Origin: Paratractidigestivibacter sp003150175
GTDB lineage: Bacteria > Actinomycetota > Coriobacteriia > Coriobacteriales > Atopobiaceae
Assembly (NCBI RefSeq): GCF_964283195.1
Contig: NZ_CAXYLH010000011.1
Strand: one strand, 5' to 3'
DNA: 64,000 bases
Positions 25,751-34,257 of the stretch are shown here, in pieces; positions within the stretch are counted from its first letter, which is position 1, and each line of letters starts with the position of its first letter. The notes beneath the pieces are model-generated. The model worked only from the letters and a program-made list of their open reading frames with translations, did not search any database and was not told the DNA's origin. Position numbers and translations under genes: made by a program.

Positions 25751-26512
25751 ATGGCAATTTCGGAAGAAACCGCGGGGCACCGCGCGACGCTCAGGGTATT
25801 GGCAATTCTCGACGCCCTTGCCGCCAATCAGAAGGGCCTTACCATGGCCGAGATTTGCCGCGAGCTCGGCGCGCCGAAAAGCAGCCTCTTTCCCATCCTG
25901 CACACCATGGCAGACACGGAGTACATCGCCTACGACGAAGACACCAAGCGATACTCGATCGGGCTGCGCGCCTATCTGCTGGGCAAGGCTTTCGACCGCG
26001 GCGCGATGGGACTGCCGCTCATAGAGGGCGAGATGCGGCGCGTGGTCGAAACCTGCAACGAAACCTGCCAGGCGGGCACGCTCGACCATGGGCGCGTGCT
26101 CTATATCGCACGAGTCGACTCCCCGCAGCGCATACGCCTTTCGTCGGAAATCGGCAAGACGCTGCCCGCCCATTGCACCGCCATCGGCAAGGCGATTCTG
26201 AGCCAACTGAGCGACGCCGAGGCAATCGGCTCGCTTGTTTTGCCGCTCGAACGGCCCACCGAGCACGCCGTGAAAACGCCTGAGGAGCTGCTCGGCCAGC
26301 TTGCCGAGACGCGAGCGACGGGGTTCGCGCACGACCGCCAGGAGGTGCTCGAAGGAGTCGAATGCCTCGCCGTGCCCATCCACAGGAGCAACGGGCATTG
26401 TTTTGGCATGAGCGTCTCGGTGCCCGCATACCGTCTCGACGCCGCCAAGAAAGACCTCATTAAACAGGCGCTTTCCGACGCCAAGGACCGCCTCGAGGCT
26501 GCTCTTATATAA
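25751..26512 (+). CDS. IclR family regulator of the sugar-acid operon
   Basis: A 253-residue IclR-type regulator. The N-terminal winged helix-turn-helix (about 10-75) includes LTMAEICRELGAPKSSLFPILHTM, which I abbreviate as MAEICRELGAPKSS, and the C-terminal effector domain (about 85-250) carries the typical GKTLPAHCTAIGKAILSQ segment. It starts at ATG 25751 behind AAGGAGCTTGA. Divergent orientation to the dehydratase and two matching palindromes in the shared gap strongly suggest it controls that operon and itself. The C. jejuni fucose locus likewise has a divergent IclR-type gene. Confidence 0.9.
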   Translation: MAISEETAGHRATLRVLAILDALAANQKGLTMAEICRELGAPKSSLFPILHTMADTEYIAYDEDTKRYSIGLRAYLLGKAFDRGAMGLPLIEGEMRRVVETCNETCQAGTLDHGRVLYIARVDSPQRIRLSSEIGKTLPAHCTAIGKAILSQLSDAEAIGSLVLPLERPTEHAVKTPEELLGQLAETRATGFAHDRQEVLEGVECLAVPIHRSNGHCFGMSVSVPAYRLDAAKKDLIKQALSDAKDRLEAALI

Positions 26513-26529
26513 AGACCTCGCCGGCCCGC

Positions 26530-27249
26530 TCAGCGCTTCCAGCAGGGTCGGCCCGTGCGCAGGATGCGGCAGAAATCGCGGCAGAGGCAGTCGGCGCAGC
26601 TCGCATGGCTCGACGGCTGAGGCTCGGCAAAGAGCCCGATGACCGCCGTTACGGACTTGGTCGGCGTCATGAGCAGCGACTTCGAGAGCGTGATGCCCAG
26701 CCTCCGCTGCGCGTCGAGCGTGGAAAGCAGCACCGGCTGGGTCGCGAGCGGCATGTCGCCGTACCCGGGGCTAAAGCGGAAGTTCGTGTAGAGCCCACGC
26801 TCAGCGGCCGTGGCGACGATGCTCGCCTCGCAGGCATCGGCCGCGCGCTCGACCGTCGCCGTCCCCGCCGCGTCGAAGACCACCTGAGCGACCGGGTCCG
26901 TCAACGAGAGCCTGCGCAGCTCGCGCTCGATGCCCATGCCCGCGGTCACGGCCATGACGCCCACAGCGACGGCGCCCGCCATGTGCTTCTTCATCGACTC
27001 GCCCACGAGCTGCAAAGAAGTGCCCGCGAGCTGTACTGCGGGCAGGTCCTCCTCCGTCGGCTCGCGCCCCGCGACGTCGAAGACCTCCCACGACCCCGCC
27101 GGCCGGGCGACGTCGAGGCAGTGCGCCACGACCTCGTCGATGCACGCGTCGAGCTCGTCGGTGAGCTTTTGGCCCGCATAGCCCATATAGCGGAGGACCT
27201 CCGCGCGGTCGACGGAGGTCACCTCGTACTTCTCGACCGTGAGCGCCAT
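26530..27249 (-). CDS. Stand-alone methionine synthase reactivation-domain protein
   Basis: A 239-residue protein resembling the C-terminal S-adenosylmethionine-binding activation domain of MetH. The diagnostic stretch is RFSPGYGDMPLATQPVLLS with LDAQRRLGITLSKSLLMTPTKSVTAVIG after it. It would reductively re-methylate inactive cob(II)alamin in the separate MetH core encoded at 17303-19831. The C-terminus ends in a cysteine cluster, CADCLCRDFC plus one more Cys, which could hold a metal or cluster. ATG 27249 is used because GGGAGCGGG precedes it; metF ends 17 bp upstream, so the two are co-transcribed. Confidence 0.88.
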   Translation of the reverse strand: MALTVEKYEVTSVDRAEVLRYMGYAGQKLTDELDACIDEVVAHCLDVARPAGSWEVFDVAGREPTEEDLPAVQLAGTSLQLVGESMKKHMAGAVAVGVMAVTAGMGIERELRRLSLTDPVAQVVFDAAGTATVERAADACEASIVATAAERGLYTNFRFSPGYGDMPLATQPVLLSTLDAQRRLGITLSKSLLMTPTKSVTAVIGLFAEPQPSSHASCADCLCRDFCRILRTGRPCWKR

Positions 27250-27266
27250 GCGCCGGACCCCGCTCC

Positions 27267-28139
27267 CTATTTGGCCAGGTACCCGCAGCCCGCGAGCGCA
27301 TCGTGCGCCGCCGCGGCGATGGCGGGCTTGTTCATGCTGTAGACGTGCAGGCCATCCACGCCGTTGGCCGCGAGGTCGCAGAGCTGCTCGCATGCGTACT
27401 CGACGCCGGCGGCCGCCTGGGCCTCGGGGTCGTCGCCGGCCTGCACGAGGCGCTTGACCACCTTGGCGGGGATGGACGCGCCGCAGTTGAAGGCCATACG
27501 CTGGATCTGCTTCACGCTGGTGAACGGCATGATGCCGGCGACGATGGGCAGCTTGATGCGGTGGCGCAGGCACTTCTCGCGGAAGCGGTAGAAATCCTCG
27601 TTCGAGAAGAAGAGCTGGCTCACGAAGTAGTCGGCGCCTTCCTCCTGCTTGCGGTAGAGCCCCTCGAAGTCGGCGTCCTCGGAGGGTGACTCCACATGGC
27701 CCTCCGGGTAGCAGGCGGCGCCGATGCAAAGGCCGTCGCCCGCGGTCGCGCGCAGGTAGGCGATGAGGTCGGAGGCGTGCGCGAAGTCGACGACGTCGCG
27801 GTCGGGGCGGCGGTCGCCGCGCAGGGCGAGGATGTTCTGGACGCCGTCGGCGGCGAGGGCCGCCGCGTAGGCGTCGACGTCGGCGCCCGTCGCGCCCATG
27901 CAGGTCAGGTGCGCGAGCGCGGTCGTGCCCAGCTTGTTCTCAACGGAGCCCGCGATGGCCACGGTGTTGTCCGAGTTGCCCGAGCCGCCAGCGGAGTAGG
28001 TGACGCTGATCCAGTCGGGGGCGTGGGTCGTCAGGGCGCTCGCGACCTCGTAGGCCTTCTCGAGCGGGAGGTCGCCCTTAGGCGGGAAGATCTCGAACGA
28101 GAAAGTCTGGTGCGCGGCGAGCTTATCGCTGATTTTCAT
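27267..28139 (-). CDS. metF: 5,10-methylenetetrahydrofolate reductase
   Basis: A 290-residue FAD-dependent TIM-barrel enzyme that makes 5-methyl-tetrahydrofolate, the methyl donor for MetH. The N-terminus SFEIFPPKGD contains the catalytic Glu, WISVTYSAGGSG and LALRGD follow at the expected spacing, and FVSQLFFSNEDFYRF and PIVAGIMPF complete the family pattern. I place the start at ATG 28139; a second in-frame ATG 13 codons upstream (28178) is possible because neither has a strong ribosome-binding site. It is followed directly by the methionine synthase activator, giving a two-gene methionine unit. Confidence 0.92.
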   Translation of the reverse strand: MKISDKLAAHQTFSFEIFPPKGDLPLEKAYEVASALTTHAPDWISVTYSAGGSGNSDNTVAIAGSVENKLGTTALAHLTCMGATGADVDAYAAALAADGVQNILALRGDRRPDRDVVDFAHASDLIAYLRATAGDGLCIGAACYPEGHVESPSEDADFEGLYRKQEEGADYFVSQLFFSNEDFYRFREKCLRHRIKLPIVAGIMPFTSVKQIQRMAFNCGASIPAKVVKRLVQAGDDPEAQAAAGVEYACEQLCDLAANGVDGLHVYSMNKPAIAAAAHDALAGCGYLAK

Positions 28140-28179
28140 GGGAAGAGGTGCCTTTCGTGCCGTTTCGGTTCCTGCCATC

Positions 28180-28632
28180 TTATCGTGTTTCCGCCAGCGC
28201 CTTGCCCGGTTTTCGACCAGGGCGGGGACTCGATGCCAATCGCACCTCGATGCTCGCCAACGTAACGCGCGTGTTCCGCCCATCCCTCCAGCCCTCGAGA
28301 AGGCCCGTCTCCAGCATCTTCGATACGCGGGGCCGCGACACACCGAGCCGTCTCGCGGCCTCTGAGGCCGAGCATGACGGGATATCGCCCAGGTTGGCGT
28401 TGACGCCGATGAGGACGACCCTGCCGCCAGCCCTCGGGGTGTTTCCCATCGTGGTCGAGGGGAGCCGCTCGCCCGTCATTAGCGAGCGCTCGACCTCGCC
28501 GCACAGCCACTCCGCGGACATCCCCATCACCTCCTCGAGCGAGGCCCCCTGCGTTCCGCCCTCAAGGTCGAAGGGGACCGAGATATAGAGCCCCTCGTCT
28601 TCGGATATCTCAAATTCCTGCAGGTAAAACAT
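28180..28632 (-). CDS. hicB: HicB-type antitoxin with C-terminal DNA-binding domain
   Basis: A 150-residue antitoxin. The N-terminal part (about 1-70) is a HicB-like fold with SEDEGLYISVPFDLEGGTQG and GASLEEVMGMSAEWL. The C-terminal part holds a helix-turn-helix, ASEAARRLGVSRPRVSKML, suited to autoregulation. It follows the hicA stop by 10 bp with its ribosome-binding site AAAGGCGG overlapping that gap. ATG 28632 (MFYLQEFEI) is preferred to an ATG ten codons earlier that would overlap hicA. The 3' end approaches metF with about 40 bp between. Confidence 0.85.
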   Translation of the reverse strand: MFYLQEFEISEDEGLYISVPFDLEGGTQGASLEEVMGMSAEWLCGEVERSLMTGERLPSTTMGNTPRAGGRVVLIGVNANLGDIPSCSASEAARRLGVSRPRVSKMLETGLLEGWRDGRNTRVTLASIEVRLASSPRPGRKPGKALAETR

Positions 28633-28642
28633 ATATCCGCCT

Positions 28643-28837
28643 TTAATCGCAGCGCTTGGCAAGGGTAACCTGGCCCGCTTGTTTCTTTATCTTCTCGAAG
28701 AGCTGGTTGCTGATCTCCTTATGGCGCGGGACTTGCGTCCAGTGAGCCCCGTCCGTCCAGTGCTCATGATTGGTGCCACCGGTCGGGTGCAGCCCCGCGG
28801 CCCGCAGGTAATCGGTTACCTCTTTTCTTTTGACCAT
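28643..28837 (-). CDS. hicA: HicA-type mRNA interferase toxin
   Basis: A 64-residue dsRBD-fold toxin that would cleave mRNA. The N-terminus KRKEVTDYLRAAGLHPTGGT is followed by the catalytic-histidine region NHEHWTDG and a C-terminal PRHKEISNQLFEKIKKQAG, the HicA pattern. The gene lies directly upstream of hicB, the usual HicAB order. Base composition is less GC-rich than the neighbouring genes, in keeping with recent acquisition. The ribosome-binding site is weak, and a palindrome about 23 bp upstream of the start codon may be bound by HicB. Confidence 0.85.
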   Translation of the reverse strand: MVKRKEVTDYLRAAGLHPTGGTNHEHWTDGAHWTQVPRHKEISNQLFEKIKKQAGQVTLAKRCD

Positions 28838-28859
28838 TACCCGGCCATTCTCTAAAAGA

Positions 28860-28876
28860 TATTAACTCACTTAATA
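28860..28876. promoter_or_regulatory. Candidate HicB operator
   Basis: TATTAA-CTCAC-TTAATA, a 17-bp palindrome with 6-bp arms in the AT-rich hicA promoter region; on the minus strand a TTGAAC -35-like element overlaps it. Confidence 0.5.
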
Positions 28877-28918
28877 GTTCAATCGGCCCAGGACACACTC
28901 CCTTCCGGTCGAGACGCG

Positions 28919-29410
28919 TCAGATACCCCACAGCCCGAACGCGAAGGTGAGCGCCGCCGCGGCGGCGATGGCGGGGGCCATGGGCATGGGCGTCCCCCGC
29001 CGAAGCGCCGCGAAGGACACCGCTTCCCGCGACCTTTGGGCGGCGGCGCGGCCGATGAGCGCGATGACGCACGAGGCGCCGACGATCGCGAGCCCGCCGA
29101 CCGGCCCCGCCCACAGCCCGAGCGCAGAGAGGAGCTTGATGTCTCCCGCGCCGATCCCGACGGATCCGTGCAGCTTTCTGGACAAGCCGCGGGCGGCGAG
29201 GAGCAAGGCGAGCACCGCCGCGGCCCCCGCAAGGCTTCTCGCCGCCGCGCAGGCGAGGTCATCCGCATAGGTCACGGTCGGCGCCGCGCAGAGCGCCACG
29301 GCCGCGACGCACCCGTTGGGTATCGTCCTCGTCCCCAGATCGCTCGCCACGGCGAGCGCGAGCGCCAGGACCAGGATGCCGACAGCGGCAGACCTCAGGA
29401 TCGTTTCCAT
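28919..29410 (-). CDS. Type IV prepilin peptidase (A24 family), short form
   Basis: A 163-residue polytopic membrane protease. The two catalytic aspartates of A24 enzymes are visible in VASDLGTRTIPNG and GIGAGDIKLLSALGLWAG. Without the N-terminal methylase part it is the CpaA/TadV-like short type, used for tad/Flp pilins or pseudopilins. ATG 29410 follows GAGAGGAGC. No pilin, ATPase or other secretion gene is visible within the window, so its substrates must be encoded elsewhere. Confidence 0.87.
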   Translation of the reverse strand: METILRSAAVGILVLALALAVASDLGTRTIPNGCVAAVALCAAPTVTYADDLACAAARSLAGAAAVLALLLAARGLSRKLHGSVGIGAGDIKLLSALGLWAGPVGGLAIVGASCVIALIGRAAAQRSREAVSFAALRRGTPMPMAPAIAAAAALTFAFGLWGI

Positions 29411-29776
29411 GCATTGCTCCTCTCGATAGGTGAGGGCCATTCTTTACGAACGGCGCGCGCGGCAAGAGGCGCAAAACAGGAGACGATTCATAGATTTATG
29501 TACTTACGGCGACCGCGCGGACAAACGCCCCGCCCACAGCCCGCCAAAGGAGAAAACGACGGGCACGGTAAGATACCCGGCAGATATCCGTCAGGTTCGC
29601 AAGCGGCAGGGCCCGGCCGGCGAGCGGCGCAGGCGCGGTGCTCGCACACAGTCAGGGCGGAGTACGCCGATGGTGACTTGTTGACTCTGTGGTTATGCCG
29701 CTAAGTTAACCAAAGCGCACCATTTTTGGGCGTTAACCTGCTCGTTGTTTGACTTGAACTGTAGAAGGCGACGAAC
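29411..29776. other. 366-bp gap without a recognised gene
   Basis: Short frames exist on the plus strand (for example from an ATG near 29501) but have no supporting ribosome-binding site or recognisable sequence. A possible promoter for the cation exporter is TTGACT (29679) with AAGTTA 16 bp later. GTTAACC occurs twice, at 29705 and 29732, as a 27-bp-spaced direct repeat. Confidence 0.5.
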
Positions 29777-30952
29777 ATGACCGATTTATTGCTCAAGATA
29801 TTCGCAAAGGGCATCGACCCGGCTTCCACCGCGTACCGCACGCGCATAGGGTTTTTGGCAAGCACCGTCTGCATCGCGTGCAACATCGTGCTTTGCGCCG
29901 CGAAGGCGGCGGTCGGCGTTCTTGCCGGCTCCGTGTCCATCGTCGCCGACGCCGTGAACAACCTCTCCGACGCATCGAGCAACATCGTGAGCCTGCTCGG
30001 CTTCAAGCTCGCGAGCAAGCCCGCCGACGAGGGGCACCCTTACGGGCACGGCCGCTACGAGTACCTCGCCGGACTCGCCGTCGCCGTCATCGTCAGCGCG
30101 CTTGGCCTCGACCTCGTCAAGGAGTCCGTCGGAAAGATCTTCTCGCCAGAGCCCTCTGAGTTCAGCGCGGCGCTCGTGGCCGTCCTCCTGGGGTCGATGG
30201 CGGTCAAGTTCTGGATGATGCTCTTCAACCGGTCGCTCGGCCGCCGCATCGACTCCGAGACGCTCATCGCCACCGCAGCCGACTCGCGCAACGACGTCGT
30301 GACCACCGGCGTGGTCCTCGCCTGCGCGGCCATCGGCGCCACGACCGGCGTGAGCCTCGACGGCTGGGCCGGCGTCGGCGTCGGCGCGTTCATCACCGCG
30401 AGCGGCATCGGCCTCATCCGCGACACGGTGAGTCCCCTGCTCGGCCAGATGCCCAGCCCCGAGCTCATCTCCAAGATCCAGGAGAAGATCCTCTCCTACC
30501 CCGGCGTGCTCGGGACCCATGACCTCATGGTCCACGACTACGGCCCCGGCAGGCAGTTCGCGAGCGCCCACGTCGAGATGGCCGGCGAGGCGGACCCCTT
30601 CGTCGCGCACGACACGCTCGACAACATCGAGCAGGACTTCAAGCGCAGCATGGGCCTGACCATGACGCTGCACTATGACCCCATCGTCACCGACGACCCC
30701 GAGGTGCGAGACATGCGCCACTGGATCGACCTCCATGTCCGCGAGATCGACCCGAGGCTCTCCATCCACGACCTGCGCTGTGTCCCTGGCCCCACCCACA
30801 CGAACGTCATCTTCGACTGCGTGCGCCCGCACGACCTCGCGATGACGGACGCCGAGCTCAAGGGCCGCATCCAGGCCACCGTGTCCGAGCGCTGGCCGAA
30901 GGCCGTCTGCGTGGTCAACATCGACTCGAGCTACGTCTCGTCCGCTCAGTAA
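29777..30952 (+). CDS. Cation diffusion facilitator (CDF) metal exporter
   Basis: A 391-residue CDF transporter exporting Zn2+, Mn2+ or Fe2+ in exchange for protons. Six transmembrane helices fill residues about 25-230. The metal site on helix 2 is DAVNNLSDASSN, followed by the HPYGHGRYEYLAGL loop, and the helix 5 site lies in ATAADSRNDVVTT. The extended cytoplasmic C-terminus (about 235-390) is the regulatory dimerisation domain with extra His/Asp residues, longer than in E. coli FieF (300). The DAVNN form resembles Mn-exporting members, but the metal cannot be fixed. Two palindromic repeats follow the stop. Confidence 0.92.
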   Translation: MTDLLLKIFAKGIDPASTAYRTRIGFLASTVCIACNIVLCAAKAAVGVLAGSVSIVADAVNNLSDASSNIVSLLGFKLASKPADEGHPYGHGRYEYLAGLAVAVIVSALGLDLVKESVGKIFSPEPSEFSAALVAVLLGSMAVKFWMMLFNRSLGRRIDSETLIATAADSRNDVVTTGVVLACAAIGATTGVSLDGWAGVGVGAFITASGIGLIRDTVSPLLGQMPSPELISKIQEKILSYPGVLGTHDLMVHDYGPGRQFASAHVEMAGEADPFVAHDTLDNIEQDFKRSMGLTMTLHYDPIVTDDPEVRDMRHWIDLHVREIDPRLSIHDLRCVPGPTHTNVIFDCVRPHDLAMTDAELKGRIQATVSERWPKAVCVVNIDSSYVSSAQ

Positions 30953-30959
30953 CGAGAAA

Positions 30960-30990
30960 ATGACGAAAAGGGACAGTCCCTTCTCGTCAT
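30960..30990. repeat. 31-bp palindromic repeat, copy 2
   Basis: ATGACGAAAAGGGAC-A-GTCCCTTCTCGTCAT then TTTTTC, 8 bp after the CDF exporter stop; one mismatch in the right arm. Confidence 0.92.
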
Positions 30991-31011
30991 TTTTCTTATC
31001 CCAGCTTGTGA

Positions 31012-31042
31012 ATGACGAAAAGGGACTGTCCCTTTTCGTCAT
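31012..31042. repeat. 31-bp palindromic repeat, copy 3
   Basis: Perfect copy, 52 bp after copy 2, between convergent genes; followed by TTTTTT. The treC stop codon begins 4 bp beyond it on the minus strand. Confidence 0.95.
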
Positions 31043-31045
31043 TTT

Positions 31046-32565
31046 TTACTTGCGGAGAAGCGCCGCGCCCTCGTAGGGGCGCAGGTGCGCGAGGTCGGGC
31101 TCGCCGCCGTGCGAGGAGAGCAGGACCTCCCACTCGCCGGCGCTCGCCTCCTCGGGAGAGAAGTTCGCGACCACGAGCAGCGAGCCGGCATGCCCGTACT
31201 CCTGCGGGCCGTCCGCCGCGGCGCAGATGGCGCGCTGGTCGCAGCCCTCGGCGTCGCGTGCCGGCGTGCTCCAGGGCTCGCCCGTCGTGAAGCCCGCGTT
31301 CTTGCCCGAGTCCCACTGCATGGGCGTGCGCGCGTTGTCGCGGGAGCGCTCCGCGATGATGCGCAGCGCCTCGGCGGGCTTCTTTCCCTCCTCCTCGGTG
31401 AGGATTCGGTAGTAGTTGATGCTCTCCACGTCGCGGTACTCGTCGATCGACGTGAAGTGCGCTTCGTCATGCCGAGCTCGTTGCCCTGGTAGATGTAGGG
31501 GGTCCCGCGCAGCAGGTTCATGAACAGACAGAGCATCTTCGCGGAAGGCACGCGCAGCTCGCCGTCCGAGCCGAAGCGCGAGACCACGCGCGGCTGGTCG
31601 TGGTTGTCCCAGAACAGCGCGTTCCAGCCGCCGTCCGCCTTCATGCCCTCCTGCCAGGTCGAGAGGATCCGGCGAAGCTCGCCGAGGTCGGCGGGCATGA
31701 GCTCCCACTTGTTCCCGTTCTTGTAGTCGACCTTGAGGTGATGGAACGAGAACGCCATCGAGAGCTCGCGGTCCTCGGGGCGGGTGTAGCCCAGGCACGC
31801 GTCGAGGGTGGTCGATGACATCTCGCCCACCGTCATCATCCCATCGATGCCGGCCTCGCGCACGAGCTCCTGCAGGTACTCGTGCACATGGGGGCCGTCG
31901 GTATAGAAGCGACGGCCGTCGCCCTCATGGTCGTCCTCGAAGACCTCGGGCTTCGAGATGAGGTTCACGACGTCGAAGCGGAAGCCGCTCACGCCCTTCT
32001 CTTTCCAGAAGCGCACGATGTCCGCGACCTCGTGGCATACCTCGGGGTTGCTCCAGTCGAGGTCGGCCTGTGTCGGGTCAAACAGGTGCAGGCGCCACTT
32101 GCCCACCGCGGGCTCCCACAGCCAGGTGGGGCCGCCGAACTTCGAGGTCCAGTTGGTGGGCAGCTTGTCGGGGTCGCCGTCGCGGAAGAAGTAATAGTCC
32201 TGGTAGCGCTTCTCGCCGGCGAGGGCGCGGCGGTACCACTCGTGGTCGGTCGACGTGTGGTTCAAGACCATGTCGAGCATGATGCCGATGCCGCGGGAGC
32301 GGGCCTCGCAGGCGAGCTCCTCGAAGTCAGCCATGGTGCCGTAGCGCGGGTCGACGGCGCGGTAGTCGGCGACGTCATAGCCGTTGTCGCGCTGCGGGGA
32401 GGGAAAGAAGGGTGTCAGCCAGATATAGTCGACGCCGAGCTCGGCCAGGTAGTCGAGCTTCTGCGTGACGCCGCGGAGGTCTCCCCAGCCGTCGCCGTTC
32501 GAGTCCTTGAAGCTCTTCGGGTAGATCTGGTAGACGACCTTGTTCGAGATGTCGAGGGTCTTCAT
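31046..32565 (-). pseudogene. treC: Trehalose-6-phosphate hydrolase (GH13), frameshifted
   Basis: Would encode about 506 residues of a GH13 enzyme splitting trehalose-6-phosphate into glucose and glucose-6-phosphate. The barrel is intact from MKTLDISNKVVYQIYPKSF; the nucleophile Asp is in GFRFDVVNLISKPE, the acid/base Glu in MTVGEMSST, and WDNHDQPRVVSRFG is the TreC-type fourth region. GDGRRFYTDGP supports TreC over other glucosidases. After GNELGMT (near 31462-31466) one base is missing, so the frame shifts; the expected AHFTSIDEYRDVES continues in another frame to 31046. The catalytic residues precede the break, but the domain end is lost. The start codon is preceded by an unusual C8/G7 tract. 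Confidence 0.85.
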
Positions 32566-32569
32566 GGTT

Positions 32570-32584
32570 CCCCCCCCGGGGGGG
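32570..32584. repeat. Homopolymer C8-G7 tract before treC
   Basis: Eight C then seven G on the plus strand, so the minus strand reads C7-G8 ending 4 nt before the treC ATG. The G run occupies the ribosome-binding-site position. Confidence 0.95.
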
Positions 32585-32651
32585 TAGGGCCCGCCCGCAG
32601 GTCGCGGGCGGGCGATAAGTTCAGCGAAATAGGTGCCGCGTGCGGTGCGCG

Positions 32652-34126
32652 CTACTTGCCCTCGGAGGCGAGCTCGGCCGCGATGGCCGCGGCGCCGGCG
32701 CGGGCCTCGTCCTCGATGCCCTTCTTCTTTCCGACGACGACGGTCAAGACGAAGGGGACGACGGCGGCGATGACCATGCACACGGCGAACATCGCCCAGC
32801 TCGTGGGCTGCATCGAGAGGATGCCTGGCAGGCCGCCGACGCCCACGGCGTTCGCGGTGCAGCTCGTGGCGACGCTCAGCAGGCCGGCGATGCAGGAACC
32901 GACCATGCCGCAGACAAACGGGAAGGTGTACTTGAGGTTGACGCCGAACATGGCGGGCTCGGTCACGCCGAGGTAGCACGAGATGATCGCGGGGATGTTG
33001 ACCTGCTGGTCGCGGTCGTTGGAGCGCTGCAGGAACGCCATGCCAAGGACGGCGGAGCCCTGGGCGATGTTGGACAGGGCGATCATGGGCCACAGCATGG
33101 TACCGCCGAAGTCGGCGATGAGCTGCAGGTCGATGGCGTTGGACATGTGGTGCAGGCCGGTGATCACGAGCGGGGCGTACAGGGCTCCGAAAATCGCTCC
33201 GAAGATCGCGCGGAAGGGACCGGTGATGCCCGCGTAGACGATGGCGGAGACGCCGCTGCCGAGCCACCAGCCGATGGGGCCGAGCACGAAGTGGGCAGCC
33301 ACGACGGCGAGCACCAGGCTGCAGAGCGGGACGACGATCATCGAGAGCACCTCAGGGCAGATCTTGCGGAAGAAGCGCTCGAGCAGGCCCAAGGTCACGG
33401 CGGCGAGGATGGCGGGGATGACCTGCGCCTGGTAACCGATCATGTTCACCTTGGCGAAGCCGAAGTCCCACTGAGGGATCTGGGAGGTCGGGGTGCTGGA
33501 GACGCTGTAGGCGTTCAGGAGCTGGCCGGAGATGAGGGTGAGGCCGAGGACGATGCCGAGCATCGGGGTGCCGCCCATCTTCTTTGTCACCGACCAGCAG
33601 ATGCCCACGGGGATGCCGGTGTGGAAGACCGCCTCGCCGATGAGCCACAGGAAGCTGCCGAGGCCCGCCCAGAACTGGCTCGTCTGGACGAGGGTCTGGG
33701 TGCCGTCGCCAAAGACATAGACCGAGTCGATGCAGTTGCGGAAGCCGAGGATCAGGCCACCGACGATGATCGCGGGGATGATCGGGGCGAAGACCTCGGC
33801 GATGACGGTCATGGCGCGCTGGATGGGGTTCTGGTTCTGCTTGGCGGCGGCCTTGGCGGCGTCCTTCGTCACGCCCTCGATGCCGGAGACCGCGACGAAG
33901 TCCTCATAGAAGGCCTTGACGTCGTTGCCGATGATGACCTGGAACTGTCCGCTCTGGGTGAAGCTGCCCTTCGCGCTCGGAAGGTCCTCGATGCCCGCGA
34001 CGTCGGCCTTCGACTCGTCGTTGAGGACGAACCTCATGCGGGTCATGCAGTGGCTCACCGCGCGATGTTGCCCTTCCCTCCCACGAGCTCCAGGAGCTTC
34101 GCCGCGTCGTCCGAGTATTTGCCCAT
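32652..34126 (-). pseudogene. treB: Trehalose PTS EIIBC permease, frameshifted
   Basis: Would encode about 491 residues: an N-terminal EIIB domain (MGKYSDDAAKLLELVGGKGNIA then SHCMTRMRFVL with the phosphorylated Cys) and a ten-helix EIIC domain starting near NPIQRAMTVIAEVFAPIIPAI. Overall form and neighbours identify it as the trehalose transporter; there is no EIIA domain, so a glucose-type EIIA must supply phosphate. One base is missing around 34059-34064, between NIAR and VSHC, producing an early stop. A GTG just after the break could still yield an EIIC-only product. AAGAAGGAGGATGC precedes ATG 34126. Confidence 0.85.
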
Positions 34127-34192
34127 TGCATCCTCCTTCTTTCCCTTTGATTCTGAGCCAGCCGGCGACCGAGTTCCAGATGGTTCAGGACC

Positions 34193-34208
34193 ACTTATTT
34201 GAATAGGC
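34193..34208. promoter_or_regulatory. Candidate TreR operator 1 (half-degenerate)
   Basis: ACTTATTTGAATAGGC: the left half matches the consensus ACTTATTTGCATAAGT seen in the two stronger copies; downstream of the likely treB transcription start. Confidence 0.5.
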
Positions 34209-34216
34209 TGCCTCGT

Positions 34217-34222
34217 AGTATA
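34217..34222 (-). promoter_or_regulatory. -10 element of the treBC promoter
   Basis: TATACT on the minus strand, 91 bp upstream of treB. Operator 2 overlaps the expected -35 region, so TreR binding would block it. Confidence 0.55.
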
Positions 34223-34228
34223 GGGCGA

Positions 34229-34244
34229 ACTCATTTGCATAAGT
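34229..34244. promoter_or_regulatory. Candidate TreR operator 2
   Basis: ACTCATTTGCATAAGT, palindromic (ACT.AT..ATAAGT) around TTGC. Confidence 0.65.
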
Positions 34245-34257
34245 TGTTTGAAGGCTG

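Noticed and set aside
29501..29704. A 67-codon plus-strand frame in the gap before the CDF exporter
   Set aside because: No good ribosome-binding site, arginine/proline-heavy composition and no recognisable pattern.
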